Assembly: GCA_023251515.1 (NCBI GenBank)
Contig: JAHEYQ010000009.1
Span: 32,193 to 96,192 of the forward strand
Length of the DNA stretch: 64,000 bases
DNA from: Bacteroidales bacterium
GTDB lineage: Bacteria > Bacteroidota > Bacteroidia > Bacteroidales > JACABE01
Direction: 5' to 3'
Shown: piece by piece, positions 40,620-51,169 of the stretch
Position numbering within the stretch: position 1 is the stretch's first letter
Layout: every line of letters starts with the position of its first letter
Made by a program: the position numbers and the translations under genes
The notes under the pieces: model-generated
What the model was told of the DNA's origin: nothing
Database searches by the model: none
Seen by the model: the letters and a program-made list of their open reading frames with translations, nothing else

Positions 40620-41234
40620 TCATGAAATTAAATACATTAACGGAAATAAGAATATCCATATCAAATCAACAAGATGCCAGTATAAAGCTCCGTTTTCGAG
40701 AAACACAAAATGGTCATGCTTAATGCTTTCATTTTTCACTTTAACATAAGTGATAATAAGCAAAATCATCCCAACAATAATATGAAGAGCATGTAAACCA
40801 GTCATAAAGAAGTATAAACTAAAATACAAATGGTGTCCTCTATCAAGCAATTCCATCAAATCAGATCCCGGATATAAACCATGATGAAATTTAGCACCCC
40901 ATTCAAAATATTTATTTACAAGGAACACAAAAGCTAAAAACAAAGTAATGCCTATTAATATTAAAGTAAGCTTTTTATTTTTTTTCTGTATTGCAGTTAT
41001 TGCCATAGCTATAGTCATACTACTAACTAATAATACCATGGTATTTAGGGCACCGATTGTTACATTCAGTTCTAAACTACCTTCGTGAAAGCTGGTAGGA
41101 TATTGAGATCTGAAGATTGAATAAACCAAAAATAAACCTCCAAATAATAGCAATTCGGTAAAGATAAATAGCCACATTCCCAGCTTGGAAGCTTCATCAT
41201 CTCTATGTTCTATATGTGTATGTTTTTCACTCAT
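40620..41234 (-). CDS. Cytochrome c oxidase subunit III
   Basis: LGMWLFIFTELLLFGGLFLVYSIFR, TGLHALHIIVGMI, YWHLVDLIWIFLFPLMYL. Confidence 0.93.
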   Translation of the reverse strand: MSEKHTHIEHRDDEASKLGMWLFIFTELLLFGGLFLVYSIFRSQYPTSFHEGSLELNVTIGALNTMVLLVSSMTIAMAITAIQKKNKKLTLILIGITLFLAFVFLVNKYFEWGAKFHHGLYPGSDLMELLDRGHHLYFSLYFFMTGLHALHIIVGMILLIITYVKVKNESIKHDHFVFLENGALYWHLVDLIWIFLFPLMYLIS

Positions 41235-41248
41235 TTTGCAAGAAATTT

Positions 41249-42847
41249 TTAATTATAATCATACGGATTTTCCTTAACAACAGGATCTTCATCAAAATTT
41301 TCAATTGAAGGTGGCGAAGGGAGTTGCCATTCCAAAGTAGAACCATTCCATGGATTTGCAGGTGCTTTTTCACCACTTCTTGCAGCTTTTACCAAATTAT
41401 ATATCATTACAATTAATCCAATAAATAAAATTACACCACCAATAGTTGATAATATCTGAGCCCATTGAAATCTTGGGAAATAGTCAAAATATCTTCTTGG
41501 CATTCCCTGAACACCAATAATAAACTGAGGGAAATACAATAAATTAAATCCTACAAATAATGCAATTACAGAAAAATTAGCTCTTTTAAAATTATACATT
41601 CTACCATACATTTTAGGAAACCAATAATGCAATCCGGCAAAAAAAGCGAATCCCATACCACCAAAAATTATATAATGAAAATGAGCAACAATAAAAGAAG
41701 TATCATGCACCTGAATATCAGTAGCTACAGAACCTAAAATCAATCCGGTAAGTCCACCAATCATAAATAAGAAAATAAATGCCAAAGCAAAAAGAAAAGC
41801 AGGTTTCATATCAATAGAACCTTTGTACATTGTAGAAATCCAGTTAAAAACTTTAATAGCACTAGGAACTGCTACAATAAACGTTAATAATGAGAAAAAC
41901 CATCTTGCTTGTTCGCTCATACCCGAAGTGTACATATGATGCCCCCAAACCAAAAAACCAACACCTGCAATAGCCAGACTTGATAATGCAATGGCTTTAT
42001 AACCATAAACTTTTTTCTGACAAAAAGTTGGAATAATTTCAGTAATTACACCCATAGCAGGTAAAATCATAATATATACAGCCGGGTGTGAATATATCCA
42101 GAAAAGATGCTGAAAAAGCACAGGATCTCCACCCAAATCAGGATTAAAGAAACCAATACCAAAAAGTCTTTCAGCGATTAACATAAGCAAGGTAATACCT
42201 ACTACAGGAGTTGCCAATAACTGTATCCAGGCAGTAGCATACAACGACCATGGAAACAATGGCATATTAAAAAACTTCATACCCGGAGCTCTTAATCTGT
42301 GAACAGTTACAATAAAATTTAAACCCGTCAAAATAGAAGAGAAACCAAGAATAAAAGCAGCTGTAGTTGCAATAATTACGCTTGTTCCGGTAGTTGTGCT
42401 ATATGGAGCATAAAAAGTCCAGCCGGTATCAGGTGGACCGCTTTTCAGAAACTGAGAAGCAACAGCCAAAGCACTTCCAAACATAAACAAATACCATGAA
42501 AACAGATTTAATTTCGGGAAAGATACATCCTTTGCACCTATTAAAATTGGCAAAAAGAAATTTCCAAAAACAGCTGACAATCCAGGAATTACAACCATAA
42601 AAATCATAATGATACCATGAACAGTAAAAATACCGTTATAAGTTTGTGGTTTCATTATGGTTTCGCCGGGTGCAATCAATTCAAAGCGCATCAGCAAACC
42701 CAATATGGCTCCTACCAGAAAGAAAGCTGCAATTGCATACATATATAAAAATGCAATTCGCTTATGATCAGTGGATAATATCCAGGCCAATATGCCTTTG
42801 TGCTTCCCCTGATGCTCCAAAAAACTTACATGTTCTGTATTATTCAT
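41249..42847 (-). CDS. ctaD: Cytochrome c oxidase subunit I
   Basis: WILSTDHKRIAFLYMY, LFWIYSHPAVYIMILPAMG, VHDTSFIVAHFHYI. Confidence 0.97.
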   Translation of the reverse strand: MNNTEHVSFLEHQGKHKGILAWILSTDHKRIAFLYMYAIAAFFLVGAILGLLMRFELIAPGETIMKPQTYNGIFTVHGIIMIFMVVIPGLSAVFGNFFLPILIGAKDVSFPKLNLFSWYLFMFGSALAVASQFLKSGPPDTGWTFYAPYSTTTGTSVIIATTAAFILGFSSILTGLNFIVTVHRLRAPGMKFFNMPLFPWSLYATAWIQLLATPVVGITLLMLIAERLFGIGFFNPDLGGDPVLFQHLFWIYSHPAVYIMILPAMGVITEIIPTFCQKKVYGYKAIALSSLAIAGVGFLVWGHHMYTSGMSEQARWFFSLLTFIVAVPSAIKVFNWISTMYKGSIDMKPAFLFALAFIFLFMIGGLTGLILGSVATDIQVHDTSFIVAHFHYIIFGGMGFAFFAGLHYWFPKMYGRMYNFKRANFSVIALFVGFNLLYFPQFIIGVQGMPRRYFDYFPRFQWAQILSTIGGVILFIGLIVMIYNLVKAARSGEKAPANPWNGSTLEWQLPSPPSIENFDEDPVVKENPYDYN

Positions 42848-42849
42848 TA

Positions 42850-43617
42850 TTATTTGTTTTTATTTATTTTTCGTTTTAAGTATAAAATTGCTACCAATAG
42901 TAATAATATGAAGATAATTATTGTAGCAGATATTTTTAAAATATCCAAAGTAAAATGTTTATTTTCAGGATCGTAAGAATAACAAATATCCATTACTTTC
43001 TGAATTGTTGGCCTTGATTGACCCTTGTTAGCTTCAATTATTGCCATTTTAAAATCAATTGGCAAATAATTAATACCATATAAGTAGCGGGTTATTTTAC
43101 CATTAGGACTAATAGCAAGTATGGCAGACGGGTGAATAAAATCCATACCTACAGCTTTGGTTTTAAAACCAGCTGCATTGGTAATTTTAAAAATGGTTAC
43201 ACTATCTGTAGTTAAAAACATCCAACCATCACCTTTGCCTTTGGTATATTTCTCTACAAATCTTTCTTTCTTTTCTTTTGCTTTTTCAGGAGTATCTCTA
43301 AAATTAAAGCTGATGGTAATAACCTGATAATCTTTACCTAATTCAAGATCTGTTTTTTTAATTACGTCACCAACACCTTCTAATAAAGGGCTACATAAAC
43401 CAGGGCAATCAAAATACACAAATGACAGAATGGTAGGTTTATCTATTAATTGTTTTAAGGTTACGACCTGATTATTGTCATTAATAAATTTCAGATCCAT
43501 CGGTAATGTTTGATCAAGATGCTCAAAAATACCAACCTCAGGCGATTGATCTACCTGTGAGTAAGTATTAAAAGTGATGCAAATAAATGAAACTGCTAAG
43601 AGTAATAATTTTTTCAT
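42850..43617 (-). CDS. SCO1/SenC family copper chaperone
   Basis: LSFVYFDCPGLCSPLLEGV (CxxxC), FIHPSAILAISPNGKITRYLYG. Confidence 0.9.
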   Translation of the reverse strand: MKKLLLLAVSFICITFNTYSQVDQSPEVGIFEHLDQTLPMDLKFINDNNQVVTLKQLIDKPTILSFVYFDCPGLCSPLLEGVGDVIKKTDLELGKDYQVITISFNFRDTPEKAKEKKERFVEKYTKGKGDGWMFLTTDSVTIFKITNAAGFKTKAVGMDFIHPSAILAISPNGKITRYLYGINYLPIDFKMAIIEANKGQSRPTIQKVMDICYSYDPENKHFTLDILKISATIIIFILLLLVAILYLKRKINKNK

Positions 43618-43656
43618 ATACTATGTTTTTATTTTTTTGATTTTATTTGATTTAAA

Positions 43657-44556
43657 TTAATCTTCACCCAATTTTCTAATTTTGAAAAGATTCTTAATTA
43701 TTAATAACAATATAAAACCTACTCCAAGCAATATACTGGTGTAAGTAATTATAATCCACCAAGGTGCAAGTTTCAATACATTCCAGATTGCTCTTTTTTC
43801 TGTTAAGCTTGGTTTATTTGTAGGAACTCCGATTTTCACCTTATTGATGGATTCAATTTCACCATAAATCTCATCATTCACATTAATGACAATTTCAAGA
43901 TTTCCAATAGAATCGCCGGGCAAATTCTTTGGAAAATCAAACAAAACACAACCTACAGAATCTGTTCGCAATGTTTTGCCAATTTGTAATTTCCCAAAAT
44001 ATCTGCTTACAAACATATTGATTTCAGCATCTTTAAGCAAAACGACTCCTTTGATTTCGTTTGCTATAACTGCTACTTTTATCTTATTTGTAAGACTATC
44101 TACATCTAGTTTTATTTTTACAAGTTTACTTTTTGTAGGATCTGTTTTTGAAACTACCTGAACATATTGTTTGTTAAAACTTCTGATATAAGAAATTGTT
44201 TTCCAGCGTTCTTCTTCTGATAATGTATTTTTAAAAGAAGGCATAGCACCTCTACCTGTATTCAGTATATAAAACAATTCGCCATCTGTTAAAGCTTGTG
44301 TTTTTGCTGCACCTAAATCGGGTGGAATCGGATTCAAAGTCTTTAAATTATTGGCTTTGCCCGGATTTCCATGACATGAAACACAATTTTTGGTATAAAT
44401 TGCTTCGCCTTCTTTGGCTGTATTCTCATCAAATTTTATATAGCTGTTTTTTGCTTTTTTATCAGCCGGCACATCCCAAGCCTGAGCGTTTATTTTGCTA
44501 AACGAAAATATTGCCAGCAAAAATAATATTGTAAGTTTAATATTGCTTTTTAACAT
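43657..44556 (-). CDS. c-type cytochrome with C-terminal TM
   Basis: Signal peptide, single CVSCH motif, GRGAMPSFKNTLSEEERWKTISYIRSF. Confidence 0.85.
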   Translation of the reverse strand: MLKSNIKLTILFLLAIFSFSKINAQAWDVPADKKAKNSYIKFDENTAKEGEAIYTKNCVSCHGNPGKANNLKTLNPIPPDLGAAKTQALTDGELFYILNTGRGAMPSFKNTLSEEERWKTISYIRSFNKQYVQVVSKTDPTKSKLVKIKLDVDSLTNKIKVAVIANEIKGVVLLKDAEINMFVSRYFGKLQIGKTLRTDSVGCVLFDFPKNLPGDSIGNLEIVINVNDEIYGEIESINKVKIGVPTNKPSLTEKRAIWNVLKLAPWWIIITYTSILLGVGFILLLIIKNLFKIRKLGED

Positions 44557-44564
44557 AAATTCAA

Positions 44565-45872
44565 TTATTTGGATTCTTCATGATGTTCAATTGTTTCCTG
44601 TATAGGAATGATTGGCACTACTTTCGATAATATTGTTATTATCATTAAAACTAATATAAAAGGTGCTAAAGAAACAAAAGTTTCAATTAGAGTAGGTGTA
44701 TAAAATTTAAAATTCATCGGTACATTTTGAATTGGCAAATATGGATGTTCCATTGTTGGTACTACAATAATATATCGTTTAAACCAGGCACCCAACAAAA
44801 CTGCTACAGCAATTACTGTCATAGGTAATGGTTTACGCATTTTACCAAACAATAAAAATAAGATTGGTAAAATTAAACCCACTATCTGAACCAACCAAAA
44901 CATAATAGCATATCTACCAGCAAATAATGCGTGCAAATGGGTTGCATCAAATTTTTTCATTTTATAACCCGGCACCATAAATTCATTCAGATTGAAATAC
45001 AAATAAACCAATGATACCAAAACCAACAGTTTACCCATTTTATCGAAATGCAATTCTGTAATATAGTCTTGCAATTTATAGCTATTCCGATAGAAGAACA
45101 TTGCAATAATTACTGCAGCTGTTCCTGAAACAAAAGCACCGGTAACAAAATAAGGTCCAAAAATTGTACTATCCCATCCTACCCTTGAGGTACTTGCAAA
45201 TAACCAAGATGTTACGGTATGAATGGCCAATGCAACAGGAATAATTAGAATAGATAAAATCCAAACTGATTTTTTTAATAATTTCTCTTGATCTTCTGTA
45301 CCTTTCCAATTAAGAGACAATAATTTATAAATATTTCTTAATGGTTTAGGAATATCAACTAATTTTTCATGACAAATTTTAAAATCAGGAATCAATGGAA
45401 TGTAAAGCAGTAAAGCACTGATTAGTACATAAACAGTAACAACAGTAACATCCCATACGATCGGCGACTGTAATCTTCCATACATAAATACATTTAATAA
45501 TCTTTCGGGATGCCCCATATCAGAAACGATAACCAAGCCAGCCACCGCTGCAAATGCCAATGCAATTATTTCGGCAATACGTGCTAAAGGTGAAGCCCAT
45601 TTAACGCCTGAAAGCCCCAATACTGCACTTATCAACATTCCAATCAAACTGGTAGCAACAAAAAATACAAAGTTTGAAATATACATTCCCCACGACACAT
45701 AGTCTCTTAATCCGGTAACGACCAAACCTTTGTCTAACTGAAACATATATGCATAAAGGCATACAGCTAATGATAAGGTTAAAAATCCCATCCAGATATG
45801 AAACGTCTTGGTTATTCCGATTGGTTTTAGTAAATCGGAAGTAATTTTATTTTTTTTTGATTGATCCATCAT
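44565..45872 (-). CDS. NrfD/PsrC-family membrane subunit
   Basis: Polytopic NrfD pattern (VSWGMYISNFVFFVATSLIGMLIS; SDMGHPERLLNVFMYGRLQSPIVWDV). Confidence 0.88.
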   Translation of the reverse strand: MMDQSKKNKITSDLLKPIGITKTFHIWMGFLTLSLAVCLYAYMFQLDKGLVVTGLRDYVSWGMYISNFVFFVATSLIGMLISAVLGLSGVKWASPLARIAEIIALAFAAVAGLVIVSDMGHPERLLNVFMYGRLQSPIVWDVTVVTVYVLISALLLYIPLIPDFKICHEKLVDIPKPLRNIYKLLSLNWKGTEDQEKLLKKSVWILSILIIPVALAIHTVTSWLFASTSRVGWDSTIFGPYFVTGAFVSGTAAVIIAMFFYRNSYKLQDYITELHFDKMGKLLVLVSLVYLYFNLNEFMVPGYKMKKFDATHLHALFAGRYAIMFWLVQIVGLILPILFLLFGKMRKPLPMTVIAVAVLLGAWFKRYIIVVPTMEHPYLPIQNVPMNFKFYTPTLIETFVSLAPFILVLMIITILSKVVPIIPIQETIEHHEESK

Positions 45873-45884
45873 TATTATAAAGTA

Positions 45885-46856
45885 TTAAGCATGACTACTA
45901 TCTAAATGTTCAGATGCTTCAGGTTTATCTTTGTCTTCATAAGGTGAAGTTCTGTTTTTTGCAGGCAAATAATAAACTCTGGGTTCTGTACCTAATTCGG
46001 GCATTAATCTGTAACCGGCATTATCTTCAAGTAATTTACTGAATCTTACAGTTTCCTTTGTAGTTCCGTTAGTTACAGCATCTTCATTTTCATCTCCAAA
46101 GTAATAAACTCCGTTCGGACAAGCAGAAACACAGTAAGGCATTTTGCCTTCACGCAATCTGTCGGCACTGAATAAACATTTGCTGATGGTTCCTTTGCGT
46201 TGTGGTACATTTAGTTCTACATCATAAGTAAGATCTTTGTCTTCCTCGCTATTTAATGGTTCTGCCCAATTAAATACTCTGGCACTATATGGACAGGCTG
46301 CTATACAAAAACGACAGCCAATACATCTTTCGTTATCAATCAATACAATGCCATCAGGACGTTTAAATGTTGCATCAACCGGACATACTGCCACACATGG
46401 CGGATTATCGCAATGTTGACAGGGTTTTGCCATATAAAAAGGAGGTGTTCCTTTAGATTCCTGCATTTTGAGCACATTTATATGATGTTGTTCAGGACGA
46501 AGATGATGTGCATTTTGACAAGCAGACATACATTTACGAGCATTTCTACATTTGGAAAGATCAACAACCATTACCCATCGCTTGCCTTTTATGCCTTCCC
46601 TGCCTCTTTTTTGCAAAAAAGTCAGGTTTTCTGCTTTAAAACGGGCTACTTTCGTAGTATCATTTTTATCTATTTCCAGAAGTTCGTTTTCAGCTGTTAA
46701 AACTTTAATACGCTGAGCATTCGTTTTTTTTCTATCGTAATTAAAACCGGCAAAAATCGCAGAACCCGCCAATACGCTTCCCAATCCGATTATGCCTATA
46801 TTCTGAAGAAACTCTCTTCTGCTTTTGTTTTTGGAATTATCCTCTTTTTCACACAT
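45885..46856 (-). CDS. Tat-exported 4Fe-4S ferredoxin-type electron transfer subunit
   Basis: SRREFLQNIGIIGLGSV signal; CRNARKCMSAC, CQHCDNPPCVAVCPVDAT, CIGCRFCIAACPYSAR. Confidence 0.9.
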   Translation of the reverse strand: MCEKEDNSKNKSRREFLQNIGIIGLGSVLAGSAIFAGFNYDRKKTNAQRIKVLTAENELLEIDKNDTTKVARFKAENLTFLQKRGREGIKGKRWVMVVDLSKCRNARKCMSACQNAHHLRPEQHHINVLKMQESKGTPPFYMAKPCQHCDNPPCVAVCPVDATFKRPDGIVLIDNERCIGCRFCIAACPYSARVFNWAEPLNSEEDKDLTYDVELNVPQRKGTISKCLFSADRLREGKMPYCVSACPNGVYYFGDENEDAVTNGTTKETVRFSKLLEDNAGYRLMPELGTEPRVYYLPAKNRTSPYEDKDKPEASEHLDSSHA

Positions 46857-47030
46857 CTTAATTATATTTCTTAATCAAAATTTTATTATTACAAAGTTAA
46901 AAAAATATCAACAACACAATAAACGTTTATAAAAAAAAATTGTTAAATTTTTGGAGAATTCCATCAATTTAACAATCCATTATTCCATTGACTTACAATA
47001 ATTTTACAAACTTTATAAATAAATAATTAA

Positions 47031-47060
47031 ACAAAACCGCTTTACGAAAAGCGGTTTTGT
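47031..47060. terminator. Terminator-like hairpin, 12-bp perfect stem
   Basis: ACAAAACCGCTT-tacgaa-AAGCGGTTTTGT. Confidence 0.7.
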
Positions 47061-47079
47061 AATTATTTTTCAATAAAAT

Positions 47080-49494
47080 TTATTTATTTTTTTCAATAAA
47101 CGCTTTTAAATTTGCATCATTTTCAAGTTCTGATTTCACAAAATCATCCATTGAAATTCCGTTTTTCTCTATTGCATTTATAAATAATTTAGTGAAGTTA
47201 CCGGCTTTTTTCATCTCAAGTTTCCCTTCTTTTATTTGAAGATACTCTAATATCACTTTATTATATTTAGCACGGTGTTCACCTTTGAAATGTACTACGG
47301 AAGTTTGACCATTTACTGCAGTAAAGCTAACCGGATATTCTTTCGGATGGAAAATTACAAAAAACCAGTGCCACACCAAAATTGCAAGCGTAGCAAGTAT
47401 CGCTTCATAAAAATGTATCATTTCGCTAACTTTAATAAACCAAACCGGAGCCCAATCGCCTACTATTGTTGGGAACCACAATACAAAACCAGTTACCCCC
47501 ATTACAACAGTTCCCCATATCAAAGCCCAGTATTCCATTTTCTCAATATAATTATAATTATCATATTCAGGATGTTTTTTGCTTAAGCCCATGTAATAAA
47601 GCATGGTATTTATCAATTGAGTTAAGTCACTCATTCTTGGAAATAAACCGACCAAAACATCTCGTCCTCTGGTAGTAATTAATAAATATACAACATGATA
47701 AACAGATAATCCAATCATTACAACAGCTGAACCTCTGTGAATCCATTGACGGATAATTTCATTAAACCCAAGTGAATACATAATTTCGCCATAAACACTG
47801 TCAGGAAATTTCAATTGAAAGCCAGTTAACGCTAAAATAATAAATGACGATAATAATAAGGTATGTTGTATTAATTCATTTTTTGTAAAACGTGGTATTC
47901 TGATTTCATTTTTAGATTTTGCATATCTCGCACGCAATTCATGTATAAAAATCAATAAATTATGAATAAACATCCAGCCTATTACAACTACAATTAGCCA
48001 TATATAAACGGTTTTTACAATATTTTCAATTTTTGCGGCAGAATTATCCTGAGTTGAGTGTGAGTAACTGTTTGCAAATGTTTCGGTAGCTTCAGTATGA
48101 CACTTTTTGCAAGTATTTACCAGATTTTGCTTATTTGTTGAAGATTCAGAATGAGATTTTGGCAGTATTTTATGAACATTATGACAATCAACACATAATG
48201 CAGCTTTATCACTTCCATGTTTTGCAGCCAATCCATGATAACTATCCTGATAACTCTTCACATTCACGCTTTCCATTCCATAGCGTTGCGATAGAAGTAA
48301 GTTTTGATGGCATTGCAAACAAGTATTATCCTGAATCTTACGACTTTCGGTTCTGTTTCCTGATGCATTTACCGATTGTATTCCATGTTCGCTATGACAA
48401 TCATTACAGGTAGGAGCCATTCTAACTCCTTTTCTTACTGCAATCCAATGTATTGATTTTTTGTAATCTTCTGTGATTTCTTTATGACATTGCTCGCAGG
48501 TATTTGGCAAATTTACAGCTGATATTTTGGAACCAAACTGTATTCTGTTTTTAATATCATGGGAACCATGACAGGTTTTGCAACTTGCAGAATTTTTCTC
48601 GCCTTTCATCACCAATTTACCATGAACACTTGAAGCATACATTCTGCCTGGCTGATTGTTTGCCAATGAATATTTACTAATCATCAATGAATCATCATGA
48701 CATTTTCCGCATGTTTTTGGTAAATTTACAGGATAAACTTTACTTCTGATGGTATTTACAGAATCAATATCGTGCGAACCATGGCAATTCCAGCATTGTG
48801 CAGCTTCATTTATACCTTCGGTTAACGACAAACCATGGATACTTTCTTTGTGTTCTTTTGCAATGGCACTATGACACAAATAACAATCGGCTACCAAACC
48901 TTCTTTTGGCGATTTTTTATGTTTTTCCATGTTATTTATCACATAACTATGGCAATTGGCACAAGATAAATTTTTATGTATTGAATTTGATAATTCTAGT
49001 TTATGATCTTTTTTGGTATGACATTTGGCACAACTTGCATCCGATTTACCAACCAAATGATAAGGTGACATCATAATATTGGCTTTATGACATTTACCGC
49101 AATACATTTTTTCTTTATTGGCAACTGTTTTTGGTGAAACGATAGCATGTGTTCCATGACATGATTTACAATTTGGCGATTTTGATTCGGGTAGTTGTTT
49201 AAGTTTTCGATGAACATCATTCTGCATTTGAGCATTTAAAGTTTCATGACATTTTTTGCAATCTACTTTTTTAACGGTTTTTGCTGAGTGCTCTTCCGAT
49301 TTGATATCATTATGACAATCATTACATTTAATTACTTTATCATGTACGGTTTTTGCAACCAGATTTTCATGACAATCGAGACATTTGATTTCCTGAGCTT
49401 GCAAATTAATTGCAAAAAAAACACTCATAACAACAAAAAAAAGAATTTTTGCAGTGGTTTTTTTCATAAATTTGATGTGATTTACCTGATTCAT
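47080..49494 (-). CDS. Multiheme c-type cytochrome (16 CxxCH) fused to b-type (b561/HydC-FdnI-like) membrane domain
   Basis: 804 aa; counted 16 CxxCH motifs in the N-terminal part; C-terminal multi-TM domain with TGFQLKFPDSVYGE, QWIHRGSAVVMIGLSVYHVVYLL and VWHWFFVIFHPKEYP. Confidence 0.88.
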   Translation of the reverse strand: MNQVNHIKFMKKTTAKILFFVVMSVFFAINLQAQEIKCLDCHENLVAKTVHDKVIKCNDCHNDIKSEEHSAKTVKKVDCKKCHETLNAQMQNDVHRKLKQLPESKSPNCKSCHGTHAIVSPKTVANKEKMYCGKCHKANIMMSPYHLVGKSDASCAKCHTKKDHKLELSNSIHKNLSCANCHSYVINNMEKHKKSPKEGLVADCYLCHSAIAKEHKESIHGLSLTEGINEAAQCWNCHGSHDIDSVNTIRSKVYPVNLPKTCGKCHDDSLMISKYSLANNQPGRMYASSVHGKLVMKGEKNSASCKTCHGSHDIKNRIQFGSKISAVNLPNTCEQCHKEITEDYKKSIHWIAVRKGVRMAPTCNDCHSEHGIQSVNASGNRTESRKIQDNTCLQCHQNLLLSQRYGMESVNVKSYQDSYHGLAAKHGSDKAALCVDCHNVHKILPKSHSESSTNKQNLVNTCKKCHTEATETFANSYSHSTQDNSAAKIENIVKTVYIWLIVVVIGWMFIHNLLIFIHELRARYAKSKNEIRIPRFTKNELIQHTLLLSSFIILALTGFQLKFPDSVYGEIMYSLGFNEIIRQWIHRGSAVVMIGLSVYHVVYLLITTRGRDVLVGLFPRMSDLTQLINTMLYYMGLSKKHPEYDNYNYIEKMEYWALIWGTVVMGVTGFVLWFPTIVGDWAPVWFIKVSEMIHFYEAILATLAILVWHWFFVIFHPKEYPVSFTAVNGQTSVVHFKGEHRAKYNKVILEYLQIKEGKLEMKKAGNFTKLFINAIEKNGISMDDFVKSELENDANLKAFIEKNK

Positions 49495-49816
49495 ACAGTT
49501 TACTATTGTTTGTAAAATACTGGATTTAACCTATTTAATCATAATAACTATTATGATTCAGATTAATACAGATGCTATTGTTTATTAATTCACAAATGTA
49601 GTAAAAAAACAGATGTACGAAGCTTTGGCATATTTAACAAAACAATATCAAACTCTTGCTACAAACCACGAATTGATTTTATAATCAGCGCATTAAACCT
49701 AACAAAAATCAAACAAATTGACATTTATCAATTCACATTCCGATACATATCAGTTTTAAAACCTAATAAAAAAATCATCCGGAATTGATAAAACAGGTTT
49801 TTTTATTAATAAAAAA

Positions 49817-49849
49817 GGTTTGAAATGTAATTACTTAGCATTTCAAACC
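49817..49849 (-). terminator. Rho-independent terminator
   Basis: GGTTTGAAATG/CATTTCAAACC with minus-strand T-tract, downstream of 49872. Confidence 0.75.
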
Positions 49850-49871
49850 CCATATTTTTTGATTATTAAAA

Positions 49872-51101
49872 TCAGAAATTAAAGTCTTCAGGTTCACCGT
49901 TTAGTCGTCTTCCCGTCAAAATTGAATTTCTATACATTTTTACAATATCATCTTCCTCATAAAGTTTTTTGATTTCTTCTTCTGTTTTATCGGCAAACAT
50001 TCCCAATTCAATCAGCATTTTGTACTCATCATAAGCTGCGTCTAATGATTCAGCAATTTTTGTATTTACATATTTATTTGCTCCTGCTATAATAGCTTCA
50101 TCCCAATTCAGATGAGAAGGCAGATAAACCTTTCTATCGGCGGTTTCTAATATTTCAATCGCATGTTCAATGGCTTCCGGAGGGGGATCCCTGTCATCTT
50201 TATTGTAATTATATTCAGATGCCTTGAAAAGTTGCTGAAAATGTTTATCGGTTTCGTAATATTTGGCAAATTCATAGAAATCAGACCCAAAGCTAAATAA
50301 ACTTTTGCGATTGTCAATTTTAACAGGTTTTGAGGCAGCAGCGGTTTTTTCAAATTCTTTTCGTCTTTCTTGTCTGGCCAAATCCATATAAAACTCTTCC
50401 AATTTGTCTCTTTCATCGGGCAAACTTAACAATGCTCCAGTTCCTAACATACTATCATAATACTCATACCAATCTAACATATTATCCATCGAGTCATCAT
50501 CATACTTTCGTGTAAGCTCATGATAATCCTGCCACCAGAAAAAATGTGAGTCGAAAATATCATTTTCCTGTTCATCAATACTTTTAAGGTATTGTTTCAT
50601 CAAATCTTTTTCATGTTCTTCAATTGGTGGAACAAACGGACATGATTTTATGTATTTTTCCCAAAACTGAAAATCAAAACACATTTCGATACCATCAATT
50701 TTTAACTGATTGGCCCTCCACAATATTTGCATATTGAACAACTTCTTTTGCAAAATTGCAAGCAATACATATTCTGCTTTCTTTTGATACTTATGATCGT
50801 AATGCTCAAATTCCTCATAAAGACGATTGTAATAATCATAATATTGAACCAGCATTGTTTTATGATTAACATAATATTTTACAAAAGATCCAACACTATC
50901 TTCTCTATAATTCTTAAAAAATTCTTTTGCCTTTTCAGAATTATTTATTTCTTCAACAAATTTAGCATTAAGCTGCTTGAAATACAATCTGTTTTCATCT
51001 TCATCCTTAGGAAACAATTCTTTGTTATACTCAAAATCATCAAAACCAACCATAATTGTATTATTTAATGGGTTAATAATAAATTTTCTATAGTAATGCA
51101 A
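49872..51101 (-). CDS. Hypothetical protein
   Basis: 409 aa acidic, Tyr/Asp-rich; no family recognised. Confidence 0.6.
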   Translation of the reverse strand: MHYYRKFIINPLNNTIMVGFDDFEYNKELFPKDEDENRLYFKQLNAKFVEEINNSEKAKEFFKNYREDSVGSFVKYYVNHKTMLVQYYDYYNRLYEEFEHYDHKYQKKAEYVLLAILQKKLFNMQILWRANQLKIDGIEMCFDFQFWEKYIKSCPFVPPIEEHEKDLMKQYLKSIDEQENDIFDSHFFWWQDYHELTRKYDDDSMDNMLDWYEYYDSMLGTGALLSLPDERDKLEEFYMDLARQERRKEFEKTAAASKPVKIDNRKSLFSFGSDFYEFAKYYETDKHFQQLFKASEYNYNKDDRDPPPEAIEHAIEILETADRKVYLPSHLNWDEAIIAGANKYVNTKIAESLDAAYDEYKMLIELGMFADKTEEEIKKLYEEDDIVKMYRNSILTGRRLNGEPEDFNF

Positions 51102-51169
51102 AGCTATAAAATAATTTGATACATTTAAAAGAAACAGGGTAAATATTTAATCATATCAATGATTTTAGT

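Noticed and set aside
47275-49515. Several 67-103-aa + ORFs antisense to the multiheme cytochrome
   Set aside because: Shadow ORFs opposite a well-supported long CDS; the same reasoning applies to other short antisense ORFs in the track.
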